A program made the position numbers and the translations under genes. Under the pieces are notes generated by a model. The model was given only the letters and a program-made list of their open reading frames with translations, ran no database searches and was not told where the DNA came from. This document shows positions 21,758-29,269 of a stretch of 38,646 bases of DNA, piece by piece (within the stretch, counting starts at the first letter, position 1; every line of letters starts with the position of its first letter). The DNA comes from Nonomuraea antri (GTDB lineage Bacteria; Actinomycetota; Actinomycetes; Streptosporangiales; Streptosporangiaceae), in NCBI RefSeq assembly GCF_013283785.1, contig NZ_JABCPZ010000090.1, positions 1 through 38,646 on the forward strand, given 5' to 3'.

Positions 21758-22867
21758 TTGTCGCGCGTTTTGGTGAACCCGGCGTTCCCCCTGTTCATTG
21801 ACGACCAGCGCGAGCTCATTCGACTGGGCGACCTTCCCGAAACCGGAAAAATCCTGAAATCGGCTTCGGTGGCGTTACGTGAGCTCGTCCGGTGCTGCGC
21901 CCGCGACCCGATCGACCGCCGCGAACTGATCACCCTGGCCGCCCGCGCCGACGGCGTCACCGAGGCCGAGGCCGACGCCGCGATCACCACCCTGCTCACC
22001 GCCCGCATCCTGGTCGAGGAGGACGACGTCGCGCTGCTCACCGGCCGCGGCTCGTCCTCGCGCCAGGCGCTGTTCTTCTCCATGTTCCAGCCGGCCCCGC
22101 GGGCCGCCGCCATGATCGGCGAACTGGCCGGACGGACGGTGGCCGTGCTCGGCGTCGGCGGGATCGGCGGCTCGGTGGCCCTGCAACTGGCCACCGCCGG
22201 GGTCGGCCGGTTGCGCCTGGTCGACCACGACGACGTCGAGGAGTCGAACCTGCACCGCCAGTTCCTCTACACCGCCGCCGACGTCGGCGCGGCCAAGGTG
22301 ACGGCGGCGGCGCGCAGCCTGGCCGAACACTCCCCCCGGGTGGACGTCGAATCCCGCGACCTGGCGCTGACCGGCCCCGCCGACGTCGCGGACGCCGTCG
22401 CCGGCGCCGACCTGGCCATCGCCACCGCCGACAGCCCGCAGCCGCACATCCGCCGCTGGATGAACGCCGGCTGCCTGGCCGCCGGGGTGCCGTTCCTGCC
22501 CGGCGGGTTCAGCCAGCACCTGGGCATCGCCGGCCCGCTCGTCGTGCCCGGCCGCTCGGCCTGCCTGGCCTGCCTGGAGGAGCACCTGCGGGCCGGCAAC
22601 GACGGCAGGGACCTGCCCGACGTGCTCAACCAGGGCCGCACCGTCCCCGCGTTCGGGCCGCTGTGCTCGATCGTGGCCGGGATCCTGGCGACCGAGGCGG
22701 TCGGATTCCTGACCGGCGCCTTCCCGCCCGCGCTGCTCGACACGATGGTGTACTTCAACCTGCTGACGATGCAGACCGCGCGGCAGCCCGTCCCCAGGAC
22801 GGCGGGGTGCCCGGCCTGCGGCCGACCCGGTGGCGGCGCCGGCGTTCAGCAGCAGAACTTCACGTAG
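21758..22867 (+). CDS. ThiF/E1-like adenylyltransferase (MccB/PaaA-like)
   Basis: The 369-residue product has two parts. Residues 1 to about 95 look like the winged-helix peptide clamp (RRE) of MccB-type enzymes (PAFPLFIDDQRELIRLGDLP, later TTLLTARILVEEDD). Residues from about 120 form a complete E1/ThiF domain: nucleotide loop GVGGIGG (132-138), VDHDDVEESNLHRQF with N164 and R167, K180, metal-site D225, and a Cys4 zinc site (C269, C272, C351, C354). All adenylation residues are present, unlike degenerate F-proteins of azole clusters. Expected role: ATP-dependent activation of a carboxylate in the peptide encoded upstream. The start is TTG 21758, preceded by TGGAG. The 3' end overlaps the convergent ArsR gene by 22 bp. 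Ubiquitin-like or molybdopterin roles are less likely given the clamp and peptide. Confidence 0.85.
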   Translation: MSRVLVNPAFPLFIDDQRELIRLGDLPETGKILKSASVALRELVRCCARDPIDRRELITLAARADGVTEAEADAAITTLLTARILVEEDDVALLTGRGSSSRQALFFSMFQPAPRAAAMIGELAGRTVAVLGVGGIGGSVALQLATAGVGRLRLVDHDDVEESNLHRQFLYTAADVGAAKVTAAARSLAEHSPRVDVESRDLALTGPADVADAVAGADLAIATADSPQPHIRRWMNAGCLAAGVPFLPGGFSQHLGIAGPLVVPGRSACLACLEEHLRAGNDGRDLPDVLNQGRTVPAFGPLCSIVAGILATEAVGFLTGAFPPALLDTMVYFNLLTMQTARQPVPRTAGCPACGRPGGGAGVQQQNFT

Positions 22868-23196
22868 TCCTGCAGATCGCCGAGGACGCGGGCGACACTG
22901 TCGCGATCAGCCCGGTACAGCACTTCCTTGCCGTCGCGGCGGGAGACGACGATGCCGCCGCGGCGCAGCAGGGCGAGTTGCTGCGAGGCGGTGGACTGGC
23001 TGACGCCGGCGCGTTCGGCGACCTGGTTGACCGACAGCTCGGCGCCTCGGGCGAACAGCAGCATGATCTGCTGGCGGCCCGGGTTGGCCAGGGCCTTGAG
23101 GAAGTCCTGGGCGGCCTGCGGCAACTGCGGCGCGCACGTCGTCGCATCCGCCGTCGCGTTCGTCGTGGTCGCTGACGGTGTCGTGGTCTCGGCCAT
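22846..23196 (-). CDS. ArsR family regulator with terminal Cys pair
   Basis: The 116-residue product has an ArsR fold: FLKALANPGRQQIMLLFARG, then LSVNQVAERAGVSQSTASQQ, then GKEVLYRADRDSVARVL. The ELCVC metal motif of classical ArsR is absent (here ELSVN). One Cys lies near residue 21 and the protein ends KFCC, so it may sense thiophilic metals or arsenite through terminal Cys. The Thr/Ala-rich N-terminus looks disordered. A GGAGGGGAG ribosome-binding site precedes ATG 23196. It is divergent from a flavin monooxygenase, the likely target. Confidence 0.9.
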   Translation of the reverse strand: MAETTTPSATTTNATADATTCAPQLPQAAQDFLKALANPGRQQIMLLFARGAELSVNQVAERAGVSQSTASQQLALLRRGGIVVSRRDGKEVLYRADRDSVARVLGDLQDYVKFCC

Positions 23197-23240
23197 GCCT
23201 GCTCCCCTCCTCTCCGGGCACTCTATCCCTCATACCGAGA

Positions 23241-23270
23241 TATTGACATATTAGAAAATGACGGTACGTT
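23241..23270 (+). promoter_or_regulatory. Leaderless promoter with candidate ArsR site
   Basis: TTGACA (23243-23248) and TACGTT (23265-23270) are 16 nt apart, and ATG 23278 follows 7 nt later. The -35 box lies in the AT-rich imperfect palindrome TATTGACATATTA, a good candidate for the ArsR operator. Confidence 0.6.
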
Positions 23271-23277
23271 CTGCGGC

Positions 23278-24351
23278 ATGTCCACCGACCACGACCGCGT
23301 CCTGATCGTCGGGGCCGGGCAGTCCGGCCTGGCCGCCGCGCACGCAGCTCTGGAGCAGGGGCTGCGGCCGGTGCTGCGGGAGGCCTCCGGCCGGGCGGCC
23401 GGATCCTGGCCGCGCTACTACGACAGCCTCGCCCTGTTCTCGCCCGCCCGCTACAGCGGCCTGCCCGGCCTGCCCTTCGACGGCGATCCCGAGCGCTACC
23501 CGCGCCGCGACGAGGTGGCCGCCTACCTGGAGCGCTACGCCGCCGTCCTGACCGGGCGCGGCGCGGAGCTGCGCACCGGCGCTCGCGTCGAACGCGTCCG
23601 CCCCGCCGGCGGGAGCGGCTTCGTGGCGCGCCTGGCCGACGGGGAGGAACTGACCGTCCCCGCGCTCATCGCGGCCACCGGCTCCTTCGGCCGCCCGCAC
23701 CTGCCTGCCCTGCCCGGCCTGGACACCTTCACCGGCCCGGTGCTGCACGCCGCCGGCTACCGCTCGCCGGCCTCGCTGCCCGGCGAGCACGTCCTCGTGG
23801 TCGGGACGGGCAACTCGGCCGTCCAGATCGCGTACGAGCTGGCCGCCGAACGCCGGGTGACGCTGGCCGGCCGCACCCCGATCCGCTTCGTCGAGCAGCG
23901 CCCGCTGGGCCGTGACCTGCACTTCTGGTTCCGCGTGACCGGGTTCGACCGGCTGCCGCTGGCCCGCGCGGACGCTCCGCCCGCCTCGCCGGTGCTCGAC
24001 GACGGCCGCTACCGCCGGGCGCTGCGCGCGGGCCGCTACACCCGCAGGGCGATGTTCACCAGGCTCGACGGCGATCACGCGATCTGGCCCGACGGCCGGC
24101 GCGAGCGCGTCGACGCGGTGCTGCTGGCCACCGGCTACCGGCCGGACCTGCCCTACCTCGCCGGCCTGGGCGCGCTGACCCCCGGCGGGCACCCGCGCCA
24201 GCGCCGCGGCCTGTCACGCACGCACGCCGGCCTGGGCTACCTGGGCCTGGAGTGGCAGCGCACCCCCGCGTCCAACAGCCTGCGCGGGGTCGGCGCCGAC
24301 GCCCGCCACGTCGTCGCCGCGCTCGCCCGCCACCTGCGCACGGTCCGCTGA
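23278..24351 (+). CDS. Flavin-containing monooxygenase, ArsO/CzcO-like
   Basis: The 357-residue product has an FAD dinucleotide motif (VLIVGAGQSGLAAA), then the FMO fingerprint FxGxxxHxxxY seen exactly as FTGPVLHAAGY, then a second NADPH-binding Rossmann motif (VVGTGNSAVQIAYELA) and the terminal LLATGYRPDLPYL. This order is that of class B-type single-component flavin monooxygenases of the ArsO/CzcO group. Pairing with an ArsR regulator supports an arsenic- or metal-related role, but no arsenite pump or reductase gene is nearby. A promoter 7 nt upstream suggests a leaderless transcript. Confidence 0.88.
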   Translation: MSTDHDRVLIVGAGQSGLAAAHAALEQGLRPVLREASGRAAGSWPRYYDSLALFSPARYSGLPGLPFDGDPERYPRRDEVAAYLERYAAVLTGRGAELRTGARVERVRPAGGSGFVARLADGEELTVPALIAATGSFGRPHLPALPGLDTFTGPVLHAAGYRSPASLPGEHVLVVGTGNSAVQIAYELAAERRVTLAGRTPIRFVEQRPLGRDLHFWFRVTGFDRLPLARADAPPASPVLDDGRYRRALRAGRYTRRAMFTRLDGDHAIWPDGRRERVDAVLLATGYRPDLPYLAGLGALTPGGHPRQRRGLSRTHAGLGYLGLEWQRTPASNSLRGVGADARHVVAALARHLRTVR

Positions 24352-24465
24352 CCCGCCCGCGCGTGAGGATCGCTGCAGGCGGCTGTGTGATGGCTGATCC
24401 AGCATCATGTGATGAAACGATGACAACGCGGCTGACGTCCGGATTCGTCTGGTTGCCTACCGATC

Positions 24466-25269
24466 ATGCGATCCACCAGCCACTTTCCGGCCTCCCCGTT
24501 CCCTCGCCGATCCACCGGGATGCTCATGGCCGTCGCGGCCGTCGCGGCGCTGACCGCCTGCGGCGCGTCCGCCGCCACGCCCGCCACACCCGCCTCCCGG
24601 GCCGGGTCCGGTGAGCGGGCCGCGACCGGCGTCAGGGTGTTGTGGATGGGCGACTCCATCGCGGGCACCCAGGCCCCGGCGCTGGAGGCCGCGCTGACCG
24701 CCGCCGGCGCCCGGTTCAAGGACGCCACCTCCGACGGCGGCGGCACCGTCGTCGCCGGGGATCACCCGGTGACCGTCATGGCGGCCAAGGACTCCTGGAA
24801 GAGACTGAAGGACGACCTCCGCTCCTTCCGTCCGACCGTGATCGCGTACCAGATCACCACCTACGACTGGGGAACGCCCGGCGAGCAGCTGGCCGCCTAC
24901 CGCAGGCTGACGCGGACGGCGAAGGACGCCGGCGCCAGGCTCGTCCTGGTGACGGCCCCGCCGTTCAAGCTGGACGAGTTCTACCTCCCCCACGAGAAGG
25001 CGATCGAGAACGCGCCCGGGATGGCGGCCAAGGCGGCCGGCGCGGGCTTCCTCGACGCCGCCGAGCTGTGGGGCCGCGACCACACCGCGGACCAGGCCAA
25101 ACGCGCCAAGGACGGCATCCACTCCTGCCAGCAGGGCTCGGCGGCCTTCGCCACCTGGTTCACCGCCAGGCTCGGCAGGCTGGCCGGCTTCACCCCGGCC
25201 GACCCCGGGACGTGGGCCACCGGGTCGTGGACCGCCGACGAGCGATTCGTCAAACTCGGCTGCGGCTGA
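24466..25269 (+). CDS. SGNH-family lipoprotein
   Basis: The 267-residue product has a basic N-terminus, hydrophobic core (MLMAVAAVAAL) and lipobox LTAC with Cys32, so it is a predicted surface lipoprotein. The mature part has SGNH block I, VLWMGDSIAG, with catalytic S64, and block V, DGIHS, with D216 and H219. SGNH enzymes hydrolyse or transfer acyl esters. The next gene, which overlaps by one base (TGATG), encodes an acyltransferase-3 membrane protein. In OafA-type proteins these two domains are fused, with SGNH C-terminal; here they are separate and reversed. Joint O-acylation of an envelope glycan is the likely job; the substrate is unknown. Confidence 0.85.
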   Translation: MRSTSHFPASPFPRRSTGMLMAVAAVAALTACGASAATPATPASRAGSGERAATGVRVLWMGDSIAGTQAPALEAALTAAGARFKDATSDGGGTVVAGDHPVTVMAAKDSWKRLKDDLRSFRPTVIAYQITTYDWGTPGEQLAAYRRLTRTAKDAGARLVLVTAPPFKLDEFYLPHEKAIENAPGMAAKAAGAGFLDAAELWGRDHTADQAKRAKDGIHSCQQGSAAFATWFTARLGRLAGFTPADPGTWATGSWTADERFVKLGCG

Positions 25270-26504
25270 TGGTCACCGCCTCGCGCCGCGCGCACATCGG
25301 CGCGCTCGACGGGCTGCGCGGGCTCGCCGTCGCCGCGGTCCTGCTGTTCCACGCCGGGTACGCGCCCGGCGGGTTCCTCGGCGTCGACCTGTTCTTCGCC
25401 CTGTCCGGCTTCCTGATCACCGGGCTGCTGCTGGCCGAGCTCGACCGGCGCGGCCGGGTGGACCTGGCCGCGTTCTGGGGGCGCAGGGCCCGCAGGCTGC
25501 TGCCCGCGCTGGCCGTCATGGTCACCGCGACGCTGCTGCTGGCCTGGGCGTTCGCCGGCCCTGACGTGCTGTCCGCGGCCCTGCGCGACGCGCCGTGGGT
25601 CGCCGCCCAGAGCGTGAACTGGCATTTCATCGCCGAACGGATCGGCTACTGGAACGCCTCAGGCACCCGGCTGTTCGCCCACCTGTGGAGCATCGGCGTG
25701 GAGTGGCAGTTCTACCTGCTCTGGCCCCTGGCGGTGGCGCTGGCCGGGCGAGGCCGCGGCGGGCAGCGCCGGGTCGCGCTCATCGCGATCGCCGGCGCGT
25801 CCGTCTCGCTGTGGCTCATGGTCAGGCTCGGGACGGGCGTCGACACCACCCGCGCCTACGAGGGCACCGACACCCGGGCGAGCGCCCTGCTGCTCGGCGC
25901 CGCGGCGGCCACCGCACCCGTCAGGGACGCCGTGGCCCGCCTGCCCGCCAGGGCCGTGGACGCGATCTGCCTGCCGCTGCTGGCCGGGCTGCTCACGTCC
26001 TGGGCGCTGACCGGCGGCGAGCAGGCCCCCGGCCTGTTCCATGGCGGGATGTTCGCGCACTCGCTGGCGAGCGCCGCGCTGATCGCGCTGCTGGCCCACG
26101 CCCCGCACGGCCTGGCGGGCCGGGCCGTCGGCGGCGTCGTGCCGCGCCGGCTGGGCGAGCTGTCCTACAGCCTCTACCTGTGGCACTGGCCGATCTTCCT
26201 GCTGCTGCCGCGCCCGGTGACCGGCTCGCCCGCCTGGGCCTGGACGGTCACCGCGGTCGGCCTGTCACTGCTGGCCGCGATAGTGTCGAAGGCCGCCGTC
26301 GAGGACCCGGTACGCCTGGGGCGCGTGCGCTGGGCCACCGGCGGCCGCGGCTGGGTGGCGCTGGCCGTGGCCGGCGGGCTCGCGGCGGGGCTGTGGGCGG
26401 CGATACCACGGCCGCAACCCGGCGCCGGCACGGTCGACGTGCGCGAGCTGCATCGCCTCCAGTCGGATCACCGCACCGTCGGCGACGGTCACGGCCGCCG
26501 GTAA
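25269..26504 (+). CDS. Acyltransferase-3 family membrane protein
   Basis: The 411-residue product has the acyltransferase-3 landmarks: IGALDGLRGLAVAAVLLFH (catalytic-site His), GFLGVDLFFALSGFLITGLL, FWGRRARRLLPAL, LFAHLWSIGVEWQFYLLWP and the late ELSYSLYLWHWPIFLL. About ten hydrophobic helices are visible. It would move acyl groups across the membrane to an extracytoplasmic acceptor. It ends soon after the last helix and lacks the usual fused SGNH domain, which is supplied by the preceding lipoprotein gene. The 1-base overlap (TGATG) implies coupled synthesis. Confidence 0.92.
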   Translation: MVTASRRAHIGALDGLRGLAVAAVLLFHAGYAPGGFLGVDLFFALSGFLITGLLLAELDRRGRVDLAAFWGRRARRLLPALAVMVTATLLLAWAFAGPDVLSAALRDAPWVAAQSVNWHFIAERIGYWNASGTRLFAHLWSIGVEWQFYLLWPLAVALAGRGRGGQRRVALIAIAGASVSLWLMVRLGTGVDTTRAYEGTDTRASALLLGAAAATAPVRDAVARLPARAVDAICLPLLAGLLTSWALTGGEQAPGLFHGGMFAHSLASAALIALLAHAPHGLAGRAVGGVVPRRLGELSYSLYLWHWPIFLLLPRPVTGSPAWAWTVTAVGLSLLAAIVSKAAVEDPVRLGRVRWATGGRGWVALAVAGGLAAGLWAAIPRPQPGAGTVDVRELHRLQSDHRTVGDGHGRR

Positions 26505-26532
26505 CATCGCGCCGAAGAGGAGGAGCGAACCC

Positions 26533-27054
26533 ATGCGGAAGGCGCTGTGCCGCCTGGCGACCGTCGTGGTCGTGGCGGCGCTGGCGGGCTGCGGCATCAC
26601 CGACACCGACGCGCTGCCTGCCGGGCAGCCGGTCCAGGGCGGCCTGACCGCGAGCAGCGACCGGCTGCTGCGGGTGTACTTCGTCACCCAGGAAGGCACC
26701 TGGCCGGTCTCGCGCCCGGCCCCCGCCGGGAACCGGCTGCGGCAGGCGATGGCCGCGTTGCTGGCCGGCCCCACGGCCGACGAGCGGGCTCGGGGGCTGA
26801 TCACCCGGCTGCCCGCCGCGCCGGGCCCGGTCGAGGCCACGACGGCCGGCGGCCGGGTGCGGCTGCGCCTGCCCTGGCAGGTGCGCAACCTGCGGTCGGT
26901 CGCGGTGAGCCAGCTGGTGTGCACGGCCGCCGCCGCGGCCGCCGTCGCCGATCCCGTGGTCGAGGTCTTCGAACCCGACGTGGACTGGCCGTGGCCGGTC
27001 AGGTGCGACACGGACGGAACGGCCGTACCGGCGGATCGGGGAGGCTCCTCATGA
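26533..27054 (+). CDS. GerMN-domain lipoprotein linked to a two-component system
   Basis: The 173-residue product has a lipoprotein signal (VVVVAALAGC, Cys20). A GerMN-like domain follows: LLRVYFVTQEG near residue 45, LRQAMAALLAGPTADERARG, then VRLRLPW. GerMN domains occur in sporulation and envelope lipoproteins and probably bind glycans or proteins. AGGAGGAG lies upstream of ATG 26533. The stop overlaps the start of the response regulator gene (ATGA). The lipoprotein-regulator-kinase order is that of cseA-cseB-cseC in Streptomyces, where the lipoprotein modulates envelope-stress signalling. The same role is inferred here. Confidence 0.83.
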   Translation: MRKALCRLATVVVVAALAGCGITDTDALPAGQPVQGGLTASSDRLLRVYFVTQEGTWPVSRPAPAGNRLRQAMAALLAGPTADERARGLITRLPAAPGPVEATTAGGRVRLRLPWQVRNLRSVAVSQLVCTAAAAAAVADPVVEVFEPDVDWPWPVRCDTDGTAVPADRGGSS

Positions 27055-27734
27055 CCCGCGTGCTCCTGATCGAGGACGACCCCGCCGTGCGCCGGGGGGT
27101 GAGCGTCGGCCTGCGCCACCGGGGCCACGAGACCATCCTGGTCGGCACCGGCGAGGAAGGGCTGGCCGAGCTTGTCGCAGGCGCCCCGGAGATCGTGCTG
27201 CTCGACCTGATGCTGCCCGGCATGAGCGGGCTGGAGACCTGCCGCCGCATCCGGGCCTTCAGCCAGGTGCCGATCGTGATCCTGTCGGCGCGCGACGACG
27301 ACGTGGACGTGGTCGTCGGGCTGGAGGCCGGCGCGGACGACTACGTGATCAAACCGGCCAGCAGCGAGGTCATCGAGGCACGCATGCGGGCGGTGCTGCG
27401 CCGTACCAGCCCGCCCGAAGGCGCCGGCCAGGCCCGCACGGTCCACGGTGACCTGCTGGTCGACCGGGTCGCCCTGCGGGTGCTCAAGCACGGCGCCGAA
27501 CTCGCGCTCGCGCCGACCGAGCTGAAGCTGCTGCTGTTCCTGTCGGCCGCGCCCGAGCAGACCTTCAGCCGCCAGCAGCTGCTGGAACAGGTGTGGGAGC
27601 ACACCTTCCACGGCGACTACCGGCTGGTCGACGCGTGCGTGATGCGGCTGCGGGCCAGGATCGAGGACGAGCCGCGCAGCCCGCGCTACATCCAGACCGT
27701 CCGCGGCTTCGGTTACCGCTTCGGGCCGTTGTGA
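27051..27734 (+). CDS. OmpR/PhoB-type response regulator (CseB-like)
   Basis: The 227-residue product has a receiver domain with acidic pair D9/D10, phospho-acceptor D52 (LLDLMLPG), S79 and K101 (YVIKP). A winged-helix output domain ends with RYIQTVRGFGYRFGPL. All receiver residues are intact. It overlaps the lipoprotein gene upstream and the kinase gene downstream by 4 bp each. It should bind direct repeats near target promoters when phosphorylated by the neighbouring kinase. The target genes are not identified; the envelope acylation genes upstream are candidates. Confidence 0.95.
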   Translation: MTRVLLIEDDPAVRRGVSVGLRHRGHETILVGTGEEGLAELVAGAPEIVLLDLMLPGMSGLETCRRIRAFSQVPIVILSARDDDVDVVVGLEAGADDYVIKPASSEVIEARMRAVLRRTSPPEGAGQARTVHGDLLVDRVALRVLKHGAELALAPTELKLLLFLSAAPEQTFSRQQLLEQVWEHTFHGDYRLVDACVMRLRARIEDEPRSPRYIQTVRGFGYRFGPL

Positions 27735-29176
27735 TCCGCCCGTTCGCGGCCCGCGGCCTGCGGGCTCAGCTCGTGCTGGTGTTCCTGCTGGTCTCCGTGC
27801 TGAGCGCGCTGATCGTGGCCGCCGTCACCTTCCGCCAGGGGCGTACCGCGATCGTGGCGCGGGCGCAGGCCGACGCCCTGCAGGACCTGCGCGCCCTGCT
27901 CGTCTCGCGCGCCCCCGACCTGCCCGCCGACCCCAGCGAGAAGGACCTGCGCACGCTGGCGCTGCAGCTGGACCGCGCGGCGGGCGCCCGGGCCTGGCGC
28001 ACCGCGCTGTCCTACCGCGGCGGGCCGCTCGTCGCCGCCACCGCCGAGCGGCCGCCCCTGCCCGCGCGGCTGCCCGGCCAGGCGGCCGGCTCGGCCACCG
28101 CGCTGGCCCAGCGCTTCCACCTCGGTCCGACGCCCTGGCTGGCCGTGGCGCTCCCGGTCAGCGCCGCCTCCCGCCCGCACGAGCCCGCGCCGCTGGTCGT
28201 CTACGCCTCCTTCTCGCTGGCCTCACAGCAGCGGGACGTCGACACGCTGGCGGACGCCGCCCGCGCCGGAGCCCTGCCCGTCGTGCTGGTCGCCATCGTC
28301 CCCGCCCTGCTGGCCGCGCGCCGGCTGCTCAGGCCGGTACGCCGGCTGCGCGCGGCCGCCGAGCGGATGGCCGGCGGCGACCTGGACACCCGCGTGAACG
28401 TCACCGGCACCGACGAGCTGGCCGACCTCGGCCACACCTTCAACACGATGGCGGCCAGGCTCCAGTCCGACGCGGCCACGCTGCTCGACATGGAGGCGCG
28501 GGCCCGCCGGTTCGCCGCCGACGTCTCGCACGAGCTGCGCACCCCGCTGGCGGCCATGTCCGCGGTGACCGAGGTGCTCGACGCCGACGCCGCCTCCGGC
28601 CGTCTCGCCCCGCTCACCGCCGAGGCGCTGCACCTGGTCTCCGACGAGACCCGCAAGCTCACCCGGCTGGTCGAGGACCTGATCGAGGTGTCGCGCTTCG
28701 ACGCCGGCGTCGCCGTCCCGCACCTCGACGAGGTCGATGTGGGCGAGCTCGTCGGCAAGACGCTCGCGCTGCGGCACTGGCGCGAACGGGTCCGCACCGA
28801 CGTGCCCGCCGGGTTGCGCGCCCGCCTCGACCCGCGCCGGGTCGACGTCGTCCTGGCCAACCTCGTCGGCAACGCGCTGCGGCACGGCGGGGCGGCGGTG
28901 TCGGTGCTCGTCAAGGTGCGGGCCGACGCCGACCGGATCGTCGTCACCGTCTCCGACGACGGGCCCGGCATCCCCGCCGACCTGCTGCCCCGCGTCTTCG
29001 ACCGCTTCACCAAGGGCGACGCCGCCCGCACCCGTACCGAGGGCAGCGGACTGGGCCTGGCCATCGCGGCCGAGAACGCCCGGCTGCACGGCGGCACGCT
29101 CACCGCGGCCGCCGCCCCCGGCGGCGGGGCCGTCCTGACGCTCACCCTGCCGCGGCGGCTGACCGGCCCGGCGTGA
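27731..29176 (+). CDS. HAMP sensor histidine kinase (CseC-like)
   Basis: The 481-residue product has a membrane helix near 12-34 (LVLVFLLVSVLSALIVAAV), an extracytoplasmic sensor of about 140 residues, and a second helix (LPVVLVAIVPALLAA). A HAMP domain is followed by the H-box FAADVSHELRTPL with H267, the N-box LVGNALRHG, G1 VSDDGPGIP, F-box FDRFTKGD and G2 GSGLGLAIA. The kinase is complete. GTG 27731 overlaps the regulator stop (GTGA). Neighbours suggest it senses an envelope condition, perhaps modulated by the GerMN lipoprotein. Confidence 0.94.
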   Translation: MIRPFAARGLRAQLVLVFLLVSVLSALIVAAVTFRQGRTAIVARAQADALQDLRALLVSRAPDLPADPSEKDLRTLALQLDRAAGARAWRTALSYRGGPLVAATAERPPLPARLPGQAAGSATALAQRFHLGPTPWLAVALPVSAASRPHEPAPLVVYASFSLASQQRDVDTLADAARAGALPVVLVAIVPALLAARRLLRPVRRLRAAAERMAGGDLDTRVNVTGTDELADLGHTFNTMAARLQSDAATLLDMEARARRFAADVSHELRTPLAAMSAVTEVLDADAASGRLAPLTAEALHLVSDETRKLTRLVEDLIEVSRFDAGVAVPHLDEVDVGELVGKTLALRHWRERVRTDVPAGLRARLDPRRVDVVLANLVGNALRHGGAAVSVLVKVRADADRIVVTVSDDGPGIPADLLPRVFDRFTKGDAARTRTEGSGLGLAIAAENARLHGGTLTAAAAPGGGAVLTLTLPRRLTGPA

Positions 29177-29269
29177 CGACCGGGTGCCGCTGCATCAGGA
29201 CCTGACCGGCGCCAGGCGATCCCGGGAGTCGGACGTGGCGGGACGGCCGCGGCTTTGAGATGCTTCCTC

